A DNA stretch of 8,607 nucleotides from an uncultured Flavobacteriales bacterium (GTDB lineage Bacteria; Bacteroidota; Bacteroidia; CAIKAF01), in assembly GCA_937925455.1 (NCBI GenBank), contig CALEWF010000174.1, positions 1 through 8,607 of the forward strand. Direction: 5' to 3'. The notes beneath the pieces were generated by a model. The model ran no database searches. It was not told the DNA's origin and worked only from the letters and a program-made list of their open reading frames with translations. Shown piece after piece: positions 1 to 6,133 of the stretch. The translations under genes and the position numbers were made by a program. Numbering within the stretch: the stretch's first letter is position 1; the number at the start of each line of letters is the position of its first letter.

Positions 1-40
1 AGCGTCATTGCGACCCGCCTTTGGCGGGAAAGCAATCTGT
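1..40. repeat. REP-like palindromic repeat at the window edge
   Basis: A nested palindrome: ATTGC (7-11) pairs with GCAAT (32-36), enclosing CCCGCC (14-19) and GGCGGG (23-28) around a TTT loop. Short dispersed elements of the form TCATTGCGA...AAGCAATCT are common between genes of Bacteroidota and some other phyla; that part is recollection, not a search. The element touches the left edge, so it may extend further upstream. It is not coding. Confidence 0.6.
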
Positions 41-108
41 ATGATACGGCGGAGGAATACGCGGTCTGCCCCCTATAAAACAATTCTAATAATAATTTTA
101 GGATTAAA

Positions 109-195
109 TCATAGCACACGAATACACGCTGATGCAACAGATGAACACAGATATCATCCGTGCCAATCCGCCCTATCCGTGTCATCCGTGTTCTA
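109..195. repeat. Degraded dispersed repeat with ATCCG units
   Basis: This stretch contains four ATCCG cores at 156, 166, 175 and 184, spaced 9-10 nt apart, mostly extended to ATCCGTG. They are preceded by a segment (about 117-152) rich in CACGAATACACG- and GATGAACACAG-like words, which are rough complements of the ATCCGTGTTC words downstream. I recognise the type from intergenic repeats widespread in Bacteroidota and other environmental bacteria. An open frame of 73 codons runs across it, but its peptide is only translated repeat. Confidence 0.55.
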
Positions 196-247
196 TAAGG
201 CAAATAGCATACAAAAAAAGCGTTATTGACAGAAATCAATGGCTATC

Positions 248-360
248 TGTGACCTTTGTGTAAAAACCTTTGTGTTCTTTGTGGTAAAAAGCATTAAACC
301 TGAATAGTAAACAAATTTTTAACCACAAGGATCACAGAGATATACGATGAACACAAAGAA
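248..360. repeat. Imperfect inverted pair of CTTTGTG/CACAAAG repeats
   Basis: The left half has three CTTTGTG words (254, 268, 277) ending in GTGGTAAAAA. The right half (from 316) begins TTTTTAACCACAA and ends in ACACAAAG (351-358), so the halves are imperfect reverse complements around an AT-rich spacer. This looks like a second dispersed intergenic repeat family of the Bacteroidota type, here decayed by point changes. No protein is encoded. Confidence 0.5.
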
Positions 361-648
361 AATGAGAGTAAAAACAACCTATATTCCTCTGTTTTATCTA
401 AAATTATTATGTAACAGTGGCTATAAAGGTTTTTTGTCTTTACAGATGCCTACGGAAAATTTCTAATGCATAATTTGGGTTTAATATGCGAAGTAATGAT
501 TCAATAAGGGTAACTACGATTTCGAAATTGTTTTCAACAATAATATAAGGAAATGAATTATAATTTCTTAATTGTCTATGCATTTTTAATGCAAGATCTG
601 GGTTCATAATTATTGCAAAAAATATCTTAGCAATTAGCTTTAAACCTT
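361..648. other. AT-rich non-coding stretch upstream of holA, with possible repeat debris
   Basis: No gene could be supported in this stretch of about 290 nt. Positions 421-470 (a T-rich tract followed by CTTTACAGATGCCTACGG) resemble another class of dispersed repeat fragment, although I am unsure of this. A 15-nt palindrome, TGCATT-TTT-AATGCA, sits at 579-593. A minus-strand open frame (673 down to 440) begins at GTG, has an internal ATG at 607, and ends inside the repeat-like segment. Its peptide matches no family I know. Confidence 0.4.
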
Positions 649-656
649 TATTTTTG
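649..656 (+). promoter_or_regulatory. Candidate Bacteroidota -7 box before holA
   Basis: TATTTTTG matches the TAnnTTTG consensus exactly. No clear TTG element lies at the expected upstream distance. The box ends only 4 nt before the ATG at 661, so transcription from it would start at or just inside the start codon. That implies a leaderless message, a start codon further downstream, or a chance match. Confidence 0.35.
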
Positions 657-660
657 GAAC

Positions 661-1725
661 ATGCAATCAGCACGCTATAAAAAAGAAAAAAAAGATCCGG
701 GCGAGGTTTTAGTTACACACTTCAAGCAATTGAAAGCAGATATCGAGTCTTTCAACTTAAAGCCGGTGTATATCTTGATGGGAGATGAGGGGTATTTTTT
801 AGACCTATTATCGGATATATTTGAAAAATTGATTGCTGATGACGGATTTAAGGAATTTAATTTTAATGTATTGTATGGAAAAGAAGCAACGGCCGAAGAT
901 GTGATTTCCATTGCCCGGAGTTATCCGATGATGGCAGAAAGAAGGGTGGTAATTTTAAAAGAGGCGCAACAGTTTAAAGATTGGGAAAAGCTGGCAACTT
1001 ATATTCAAAAGCCGGTAGAAACCACGGTGTTGGTCATTGTGCATAAAAATGGTGCTATTGATGGAAGAAAAAAATGGGCCAAAGATGTTTTAAACGGCCC
1101 TAAGACGGAAGTATTTGAATCAGTTAGGTTGGATGAAAACCGGATAATTGATTGGATTATTACACATTTTAAACGTCATCGGATTAAAGTTGATTTAAAA
1201 GCTGCCATTATTTTGTATGAATTGATTGGGTCAGACATGTCACGCCTTTATAACGAAATAGAAAAGATGGTGATTTCATTGCCGCCCAACAGTGAAGTGC
1301 GTGTAGAAGAAATAACGGGAAGTGTAGGAATGAGTAAGGAGTATTCTCCATTTGATTTACAATCCGCATTAATCAATCGCAATTTAGAACGTTCTTACCG
1401 TATCATGCACTTTTTTTCAAAACCTCCTGCGGTAGAGCAGTTGCCCGTAATTATTGCCACATTATATTCCTTTTTTGGAAAGATAGCATTATTCCATCGG
1501 TTGGTCAGTTCAGGAAAAATACGTTCTAAAAATGATGCGTTTAAGTACATCCGTGTGTATGATATGGATGAGTTTCTTCGGGCCACTAAGGTGTACAGTT
1601 TTGATAAATGTAAACAAGTGATTCATTTGCTGCACACTACCGATTTAAAATTTAAAGGGGTGGATAGTGGCACTGCCGATAAAGCAGCCTTGTTGAAAGA
1701 AATGGTATATCATATTTTGCATTGA
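661..1725 (+). CDS. holA: DNA polymerase III subunit delta (HolA)
   Basis: This is the delta subunit of the clamp loader, the wrench that opens the beta sliding clamp so it can be placed on primed DNA; it acts with gamma/tau and delta prime in the cytoplasm. The 354-residue length is normal for the family. Recognisable blocks are KPVYILMGDEGYF near 34-46 (degenerate P-loop region of domain I), YPMMAERRVVILKEAQ near 88-103, GSDMSRLYNEIEKM near 190-203 (domain II/III border), and a C-terminal collar domain ending near KGVDSGTADKAALLKE. The N terminus is about 10-15 residues longer and more lysine-rich than I expect from Bacteroidota HolA. No later ATG precedes the conserved block, although a TTG at codon 24 is possible. 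The EVE gene follows after 17 nt and may be co-transcribed. Confidence 0.93.
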   Translation: MQSARYKKEKKDPGEVLVTHFKQLKADIESFNLKPVYILMGDEGYFLDLLSDIFEKLIADDGFKEFNFNVLYGKEATAEDVISIARSYPMMAERRVVILKEAQQFKDWEKLATYIQKPVETTVLVIVHKNGAIDGRKKWAKDVLNGPKTEVFESVRLDENRIIDWIITHFKRHRIKVDLKAAIILYELIGSDMSRLYNEIEKMVISLPPNSEVRVEEITGSVGMSKEYSPFDLQSALINRNLERSYRIMHFFSKPPAVEQLPVIIATLYSFFGKIALFHRLVSSGKIRSKNDAFKYIRVYDMDEFLRATKVYSFDKCKQVIHLLHTTDLKFKGVDSGTADKAALLKEMVYHILH

Positions 1726-1742
1726 TAAAATAATTGTTTTGT

Positions 1743-2162
1743 ATGAACTACTGGTTAATTAAATCAGAGCCTTTCAAATATTCTTGGCAGCAATTGTTGA
1801 AAGATAAAAAAACATGCTGGGACGGAGTGCGAAATTATGCGGCCAGAAATAATTTGAAAGCTATGAAAAAAGGCGACTTGTTATTATTCTATCATAGCAA
1901 CGAAGGCTTGGAAATTGTTGGTATCGCCAAAGTAGTTAAAGAACATTATCAGGATCCTACAACCGATAATACAGCTTGGGTTGCCGTAGATGTATCTCCG
2001 GTAGTAACGCTGAATAAGCCGCTGGGACTTAAAGCAATTAAGCAGGATGTTTTGCTTAAAAACATGGAGTTTGTAAGGTTAGGGCGTTTATCAGTAAGTC
2101 GTGTTACACCGGATGAATTTTACCGAATATTAGATATTACACAAACCATCCTTCCGGAATAA
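1743..2162 (+). CDS. EVE domain-containing protein
   Basis: A 139-residue single-domain protein of the EVE family (PUA/YTH-like fold, related to eukaryotic THYN1). Family members are thought to bind modified bases, often modified cytosines, in nucleic acid; the role of stand-alone bacterial versions is not settled. The signature runs the full length: YWLIKSEP at 3-10, WDGVRNYAARN at 26-36, KKGDLLLFYHSN at 42-53, GIAKVVKEHYQDPT at 60-73, and GRLSVSRVTPDEF near 114-126. I chose the ATG at 1743 because MNYWLIKSEP is the canonical beginning of the family; an in-frame upstream start at 1734 adds three residues with no support. It lies 17 nt after holA. There is no restriction or methylation gene in view to suggest a defence role. 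Confidence 0.9.
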   Translation: MNYWLIKSEPFKYSWQQLLKDKKTCWDGVRNYAARNNLKAMKKGDLLLFYHSNEGLEIVGIAKVVKEHYQDPTTDNTAWVAVDVSPVVTLNKPLGLKAIKQDVLLKNMEFVRLGRLSVSRVTPDEFYRILDITQTILPE

Positions 2163-2172
2163 GCTAATTTCG

Positions 2173-2180
2173 TACTTTTG
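2173..2180 (+). promoter_or_regulatory. Candidate -7 box for the fatty acid hydroxylase gene
   Basis: TACTTTTG is an exact TAnnTTTG match just after the stop of the EVE gene and 17 nt before the ATG at 2198. A start of transcription a few bases downstream would leave a leader of roughly 10 nt. I see no convincing TTG at the -33 position, so confidence is moderate. Confidence 0.5.
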
Positions 2181-2197
2181 TTGTAAATTACAAGTTT

Positions 2198-2818
2198 ATG
2201 CAATCTACCACACAAGAAACAAAAGTTGATGTAAATCGAATCCGAAAAATGCTGGGAATATTGGTGTGGACCTCACCGGCAATTATTATTCCGTTAGATT
2301 TAAGTATCATTGCCGGGTTGATTTGGTTTGGTGTTAGCAAAGGATTGGTGGATATTGCTACATTTTGGTGGTTAATACCGGCCGGTGTTTTTAGCTGGAC
2401 GTTGGTGGAATATTTAATGCATCGTTTTGCTTTTCATTTTGAGGCACAAAATGAAACCGGAAAAAAATTAATTTACATGCTGCACATTATTCATCACGAT
2501 CATCCTACCGATAGTGATAAATTGTACCAACCTCCTTTGGTGAATGTAGTAATCATTACCTTGTTATTCGGTTTTTTTTATTTATTGATCGGCAATGGGG
2601 TGTATTTGTTTTTACCAGGAATTATTTTCGGATACTTGGCTTACAGCACTATTCATTTTGTGATTCATAAATTTAAACCACCGTTTCCATTCTTAAAACC
2701 ATTGTGGAGGCATCATAACTTGCATCATTATCGTTATCAGGACAAAGCCTTTGGTGTATCATCTCCTTTTTGGGATGTGATTTTTGGCACCATGCCTCCC
2801 AAAGAAATAAAAAAATAA
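2198..2818 (+). CDS. Fatty acid 2-hydroxylase-like membrane di-iron protein
   Basis: A 206-residue member of the fatty acid hydroxylase/sterol desaturase superfamily, closest in layout to the FA2H/Scs7 branch, which places a hydroxyl on carbon 2 of acyl chains in sphingolipids. Histidine clusters that bind the metal pair are visible in order: HRFAFH at 75-80, HIIHHDH at 96-102, HFVIH at 153-157 and HHNLHH at 172-177. They are followed by the family tail FGVSSPFWDVIFGT near 185-198. Hydrophobic segments lie near 26-46, 54-72, 115-137 and 138-152. No cytochrome b5 domain is fused, unlike the yeast enzyme. Many Bacteroidota make sphingolipids or sulfonolipids with 2-hydroxy acyl chains, so such a lipid is the likely substrate (inference). 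The 3' end meets the minus-strand reductase gene with a 2-nt gap. A carotenoid hydroxylase is a less likely alternative. Confidence 0.82.
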   Translation: MQSTTQETKVDVNRIRKMLGILVWTSPAIIIPLDLSIIAGLIWFGVSKGLVDIATFWWLIPAGVFSWTLVEYLMHRFAFHFEAQNETGKKLIYMLHIIHHDHPTDSDKLYQPPLVNVVIITLLFGFFYLLIGNGVYLFLPGIIFGYLAYSTIHFVIHKFKPPFPFLKPLWRHHNLHHYRYQDKAFGVSSPFWDVIFGTMPPKEIKK

Positions 2819-2820
2819 GA

Positions 2821-3489
2821 TTACCACTCAGCTATTAATGAATTCGCATTCGCTCCTAAATCTAAAAGTAAGTTACTTACTTGTTTAACAAAATCTTCTG
2901 GATCGCAAACATAAAAGTGCTGGCTAAAATCTACTACATGCTCTATCAGGTAATTGCGGTCAATGCGTTTACTCATAAATCCAACCACCTGCTCTCGGGT
3001 AATTAAATTGAAATAATTTTCGTTCAGCATTTTTTTCAACTCATCATGCAAGATAATTTCATCAGCCGTTCGCGTTGAATAAATTAAACGACAATTACGT
3101 AACTCTCCTTTTTGAAATAAATCACGAAAAATTGCCACAAAGGGTGTAATACCCGAACCGCCTGCAATAAATACCCCAGGCCCTTTGTATTCAATAGCTC
3201 CAAACGGATTGTTTAAAATTAGTTCAGCGCCTGCCTGAAGCCTACCCAGCATGGCAGTTACGCCTTTACGTTCCGGATAGATCTTAATAAGAAATTCCAA
3301 ATAATCCCAACGGTTCAAACCGGTAAACGTAAAGGGTCTGAGCAGATCTTTCCACTCCGGAAGATTGATTGCTATATCTGTGGCTTGCCCTGGAATAAAG
3401 GTAAAACCCAGCGGTTTTTCAACCGCAAATCGTTTTACATGATGATTGATAAATTGTGTTTCAAGTATTTTAGCAATAAATGCACACAT
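2821..3489 (-). CDS. FNR-type flavin reductase (ferredoxin/flavodoxin reductase family)
   Basis: A 222-residue FAD- and NAD(P)-binding oxidoreductase with no fused 2Fe-2S domain. PGQ at 33-35 and RPFTFTG at 51-57 form the FAD site (the RxYS-type block). GGSGITP at 110-116 is the pyridine-nucleotide loop. YSTRTADEIILHDEL at 137-151 fits the NAD(P) ribose region, and YVCDPEDF at 193-200 stands where many relatives have YxCGP. The chain ends in Glu-Trp; a terminal aromatic stacking on the flavin is typical of plant-type FNR enzymes. It probably passes electrons between NAD(P)H and a small soluble carrier such as flavodoxin or ferredoxin; the partner is unknown. It begins 11 nt after the zinc-ribbon gene and is the last gene of that minus-strand cluster. 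Confidence 0.85.
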   Translation of the reverse strand: MCAFIAKILETQFINHHVKRFAVEKPLGFTFIPGQATDIAINLPEWKDLLRPFTFTGLNRWDYLEFLIKIYPERKGVTAMLGRLQAGAELILNNPFGAIEYKGPGVFIAGGSGITPFVAIFRDLFQKGELRNCRLIYSTRTADEIILHDELKKMLNENYFNLITREQVVGFMSKRIDRNYLIEHVVDFSQHFYVCDPEDFVKQVSNLLLDLGANANSLIAEW

Positions 3490-3500
3490 GGTTTATTCAT

Positions 3501-4637
3501 TTATTTTTGAGTAGCAAGGTATATAATCATGGCAGCTATGGCCATTATAGCCAGTATTAACAAGGCAATCTTCCACCCACTGTACGGACGTTCACCCTGT
3601 ACTTCGCCCGTGCGTCCATTCACTAAAAATTGATAAACTTTTCCTTTGAAACGAAAAGCACTGAGGTAGATAGGTAACAAAATGTGTTTAAACGTAATGT
3701 TGTTGTGTTGTGTATTCAACGTGATGATTCGTTGTTCATCCCCACCGATTTGTTGTTTTATCATGGTACGTAATTGGGCTTCCATTTTAGCCTTTGCATT
3801 TTCAAATCCATGCTTTAATTCTAGTTGATATTTTTCAGTGATAAACCCACCTAAGTAGCTATCGTTAAAAGCCGTAAGGTTATCTAAGTCCCATGGTTCT
3901 AAGTTCTCGGCATATTTCCAAGGCAATGATTTAGAAGCAATCACAAGCACGTCATCAAATGCATGATTAAAGTTACCGCTAACAGTGTACCATCTGGTTC
4001 TTCGTTCACGCCGGGTTTTTGTTACAGTTCTACCATTTTCGGTGGTGGTATAGGGTACATCTACATAATAATATTCACCACGCTGCCCGATGTAAGAACT
4101 GCTGGTATTGGAATCAAACGTCCAATAAGGTATGTATAAACCATTGAAACGTTCGGTATCTAAAGAGGCTTTTTTTAAGTCGTTGGGAGCAAACCACAAA
4201 CCTTTCACCCAGGCTTTGAATTTGTTTTTTGCTTCTTCTTTGCTGATTTTAAATGGCAAAATAGCTTTGGGTTGAATTACGGATTCGCTATGAGCATCCT
4301 TGATCACCAACGGGGTAAGGCAGTATGGACAACTGTGTGACTGAATGTGCGGATCAATGGTAGTATTGGCACCGCAATTATTACAACTAACTACACTAAT
4401 GGACATTTTTTGAGAAGAGGCAGCCTCTTTGTTAATGTACTCGTAAAAGTCATTTTCGTTTATAGGCTCTCCAATGTCGGGAATTTCATTTTCTGCTCCG
4501 CAATATTCACAATGCAGGTGTTTGGTGCCTGGTTTGTATTTTAAGTCTGCTCCGCAGGAAACACAAGCAAATGAGTTTATAGTTTCTTTGTTTGGCCCTA
4601 AAAATTCGAGTTCAGATGTTGATTTTTTTTCTTCCAT
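3501..4637 (-). CDS. Double zinc-ribbon membrane protein, YdjG-like
   Basis: A 378-residue protein with two N-terminal zinc ribbons: Cys25, Cys28, Cys43, Cys46 and Cys85, Cys88, Cys103, Cys106. A large conserved middle region follows (QPKAILPFKIS near 122-132, GLYIPYWTFD near 166-175), then a single C-terminal membrane segment near 355-374. A basic patch, TKTRRERRTR, lies near 206-215. Automatic pipelines often label such proteins as primosomal protein N-prime or helicase, but there is no helicase core here. The layout matches Bacillus YdjG, a membrane partner of the SPFH protein YdjI and PspA; its next-door SPFH gene supports this (inference). I chose the ATG at 4637 over an upstream in-frame TTG at 4661, which lies inside a hairpin. 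Confidence 0.8.
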   Translation of the reverse strand: MEEKKSTSELEFLGPNKETINSFACVSCGADLKYKPGTKHLHCEYCGAENEIPDIGEPINENDFYEYINKEAASSQKMSISVVSCNNCGANTTIDPHIQSHSCPYCLTPLVIKDAHSESVIQPKAILPFKISKEEAKNKFKAWVKGLWFAPNDLKKASLDTERFNGLYIPYWTFDSNTSSSYIGQRGEYYYVDVPYTTTENGRTVTKTRRERRTRWYTVSGNFNHAFDDVLVIASKSLPWKYAENLEPWDLDNLTAFNDSYLGGFITEKYQLELKHGFENAKAKMEAQLRTMIKQQIGGDEQRIITLNTQHNNITFKHILLPIYLSAFRFKGKVYQFLVNGRTGEVQGERPYSGWKIALLILAIMAIAAMIIYLATQK

Positions 4638-4650
4638 AAACTTGGCTTGG

Positions 4651-4689
4651 TTAAAAAGCAAGGGTGAATAAACTCATTCACTCTTGCTT
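4651..4689 (-). terminator. Strong hairpin with U-tract between the SPFH and zinc-ribbon genes
   Basis: On the plus strand AAGCAAGGGTGAAT (4656-4669) and ATTCACTCTTGCTT (4676-4689) pair at 13 of 14 positions around a 6-nt loop. Read on the minus strand, the direction of both flanking genes, the stem is followed at once by CTTTTTAA. That is the form of an intrinsic terminator. It lies 11 nt after the SPFH stop codon and ends about 14-18 nt before the zinc-ribbon ATG, so it would end or attenuate transcription from the first gene. An RNA-processing or mRNA-stabilising stem is the alternative. Confidence 0.65.
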
Positions 4690-4700
4690 GGATATTTAGA

Positions 4701-5795
4701 TTACGGGATAGGAGGAGGTGGGGGAGGTGGAACTTGTGAAAATACAGTATTTAATTCAGCAACGCTTGATGCGGCAGCCCAGTTTGGCATACCGGCTTTC
4801 CAAACTAACGAGTCGGGCTTAAAATTGCCTTGCATAGCCATTTGGGTTAGTTGTTCAATGGTATAAGGTCCGGTTTGCTGTCCATTCACCGCTACAAAGA
4901 ATTGAATTATGGGCGGAGGTGTTCCGGCATTCATTTGATTTACCATACCTCCCATCATACCACTCATCATGTGCCCCATACCCATACCTACACCCATCCC
5001 CACGCCGGCTCCACCTAAGCCTTCATTACCCGCAGCTGTTTCAATAGATTTGGCCATTTTAAGCTGCGCTAATTTTGCAGCATTTACTTTTTCCAAACGG
5101 CTGTATTCAAAAATTTCTTTTTTAAGCTCTTCGGGCATCGAGGCATTTTCTATATTGAAATCAGTAAGCGTAATGCCGTATTCGATAAACTTCTCATTGA
5201 GTTTTTCTTGGCTGAGTTTACTCAATTCTTCAATATTATTTACAAAGTAATCAATGGGAATTCCACTTTTCCCAAAGCTTTGAGAAAATGTGCTGACGAT
5301 GAGTGAACGTAATTGACCGTTAATTTCTTCGGTGGTAAACCGCTGATCGGTTCCGGCTATTTCGCGAAGAAACTTGGCAGCATCAGTAACCCTAAAACCA
5401 TAATTCCCAAATGCTCGTATTTCAATCATTCCAAATCGTTCATCTGGAACTATAAATGGATTTTTTGTCCCCCATTTCTGGTCGGTAAATCGTTTGGTAC
5501 TAACAAAAAATACATCTACTTTAAAAGGACTATTAAATGCATATTTCCAACCTTTTAATGTAGAAAGTATGGGCATGTTTTCGGTGGTTAGGGTGTACAT
5601 TCCGGGTTGATACACGTCTGCTATCTGCCCTTCATTTACGAATACAGCTACTTGTGATTCACGAACTGTGAGTTTGGCTCCGTTTTTAATTTCGTTTTGA
5701 TAACGTGGAAATTTATATACTATTGTATCGCTGGAGTCTTCCACCCATTCGATGATGTCAATAAATTCATTCCGAAGTTTGTTCCATAATGACAT
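4701..5795 (-). CDS. SPFH domain protein with C-terminal GYF_2 domain, YdjI-like
   Basis: A 364-residue protein of the virion-core-protein-like SPFH branch (COG4260, Bacillus YdjI type). Residues 1-240 hold the conserved N-terminal block (VYKFPRYQNEIKNGAKLTV near 26-44) and the SPFH core, followed by a charged helical stretch (about 219-252). Residues 259-296 are a flexible linker very rich in Gly and Met. Residues 299-352 form a GYF_2 (DUF4339) domain with GQQTGPYTIEQL and LVWKAGMPNW. The last 10 residues are a proline run ending IP. There is no membrane segment, so it probably binds the inner face of the membrane and scaffolds partners. In Bacillus, YdjI works with YdjG and YdjH to recruit PspA in envelope stress; here only the YdjG-like partner is visible downstream. 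Confidence 0.88.
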   Translation of the reverse strand: MSLWNKLRNEFIDIIEWVEDSSDTIVYKFPRYQNEIKNGAKLTVRESQVAVFVNEGQIADVYQPGMYTLTTENMPILSTLKGWKYAFNSPFKVDVFFVSTKRFTDQKWGTKNPFIVPDERFGMIEIRAFGNYGFRVTDAAKFLREIAGTDQRFTTEEINGQLRSLIVSTFSQSFGKSGIPIDYFVNNIEELSKLSQEKLNEKFIEYGITLTDFNIENASMPEELKKEIFEYSRLEKVNAAKLAQLKMAKSIETAAGNEGLGGAGVGMGVGMGMGHMMSGMMGGMVNQMNAGTPPPIIQFFVAVNGQQTGPYTIEQLTQMAMQGNFKPDSLVWKAGMPNWAAASSVAELNTVFSQVPPPPPPPIP

Positions 5796-5887
5796 ATTGT
5801 ATGATTTTAGATTAATTTACAGGGATTAAATCTAATAAGAATTTATAATTTATCCCAAAGTTGCGATTAGAATAGTATTAGATGTGT

Positions 5888-6067
5888 GTGGCGGCCGCGT
5901 GTTCCTCCGCCTCGTAGGGGCGAACTGCTGCGGATGGAAGTGGAAAGCCCGGAGGGGCGAAGCCCACAGGGCACGGGGTAGCGGGGCTGAGGGTACGAAG
6001 ACACCGCTACCCCGATGCCATGTGTGGCTGAGCCCCGAGGACTTGAAACGGACAGCCGCTTAAGCAG
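5888..6067 (+). ncRNA. Putative structured RNA or hairpin element, GC-rich, unknown family
   Basis: A block of about 67% GC (hand count) in an AT-rich gap. A rod can be drawn from 5925 to 6067: CTGCT+GCGG (5925-5933) with CCGC+AGCAG (6056-6067, UUA bulge); AAG/CTT and CC/GG (5945-5950 with 6039-6044); GGGGC/GCCCC (5954-5958 with 6032-6036); tandem GA/GA (5959-5960 with 6030-6031); AGCC/GGCT; CACA/TGTG; GGCA/TGCC; and GGGGTAGCGG (5975-5984) with CCGCTACCCC (6004-6013), closed by a 19-nt loop. A smaller stem, CGCCTC-GTA-GGGGCG (5908-5922), has one G-U pair. Sheared G-A and G-U pairs would be mismatches on the other strand, so I infer plus-strand transcription. The flanks GCGGATGGAAG and GGACTTGAAACGGACAG look familiar from Bacteroidota intergenic regions, which is unverified recollection. 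Confidence 0.5.
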
Positions 6068-6133
6068 CCTATTAAAAATATCAATACTCTTATGACAATT
6101 TCGGGATAATTCGGGTTCAAAAACTTATTTTAT

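Noticed and set aside
156..194. Four ATCCG units at 9-10 nt spacing, considered as a CRISPR or tandem array
   Set aside because: Units and spacers are far too short for CRISPR and the pattern matches a generic dispersed intergenic repeat.
8..229. Plus-strand open frame of 73 codons
   Set aside because: It runs across the REP-like palindrome and the ATCCG repeats; the peptide is translated repeat with no domain or start signal.
440..673. Minus-strand open frame of 77 codons opposite the holA start
   Set aside because: It begins with GTG inside holA, has no recognisable family, and ends in repeat-like sequence. A shorter version from the ATG at 607 cannot be excluded, but nothing supports it.
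3501..4637. Primosomal protein N-prime (PriA) or helicase label
   Set aside because: Only cysteine zinc ribbons are shared; there are no Walker or helicase motifs, and a C-terminal membrane segment is present.
4638..4661. Longer start (TTG at 4661) for the zinc-ribbon protein
   Set aside because: It would place the first codons in the base of the terminator-like hairpin; the ATG at 4637 gives a sensible N terminus.
5807..5835. 7-bp inverted repeat TTAGATT...AATCTAA upstream of the SPFH gene
   Set aside because: The arms are short, AT-rich and 15 nt apart; in this composition that is close to chance. It is kept only as a weak operator candidate.
5856..5863. Minus-strand CAACTTTG as a -7 box for the SPFH gene
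   Set aside because: It misses the first base of TAnnTTTG and has no TTG partner at the right distance.
5891..5898. GCGGCCGC, a NotI site, as a sign of vector contamination
   Set aside because: It is embedded in a larger native-looking GC-rich fold between normal genes, with no polylinker or vector sequence near it.
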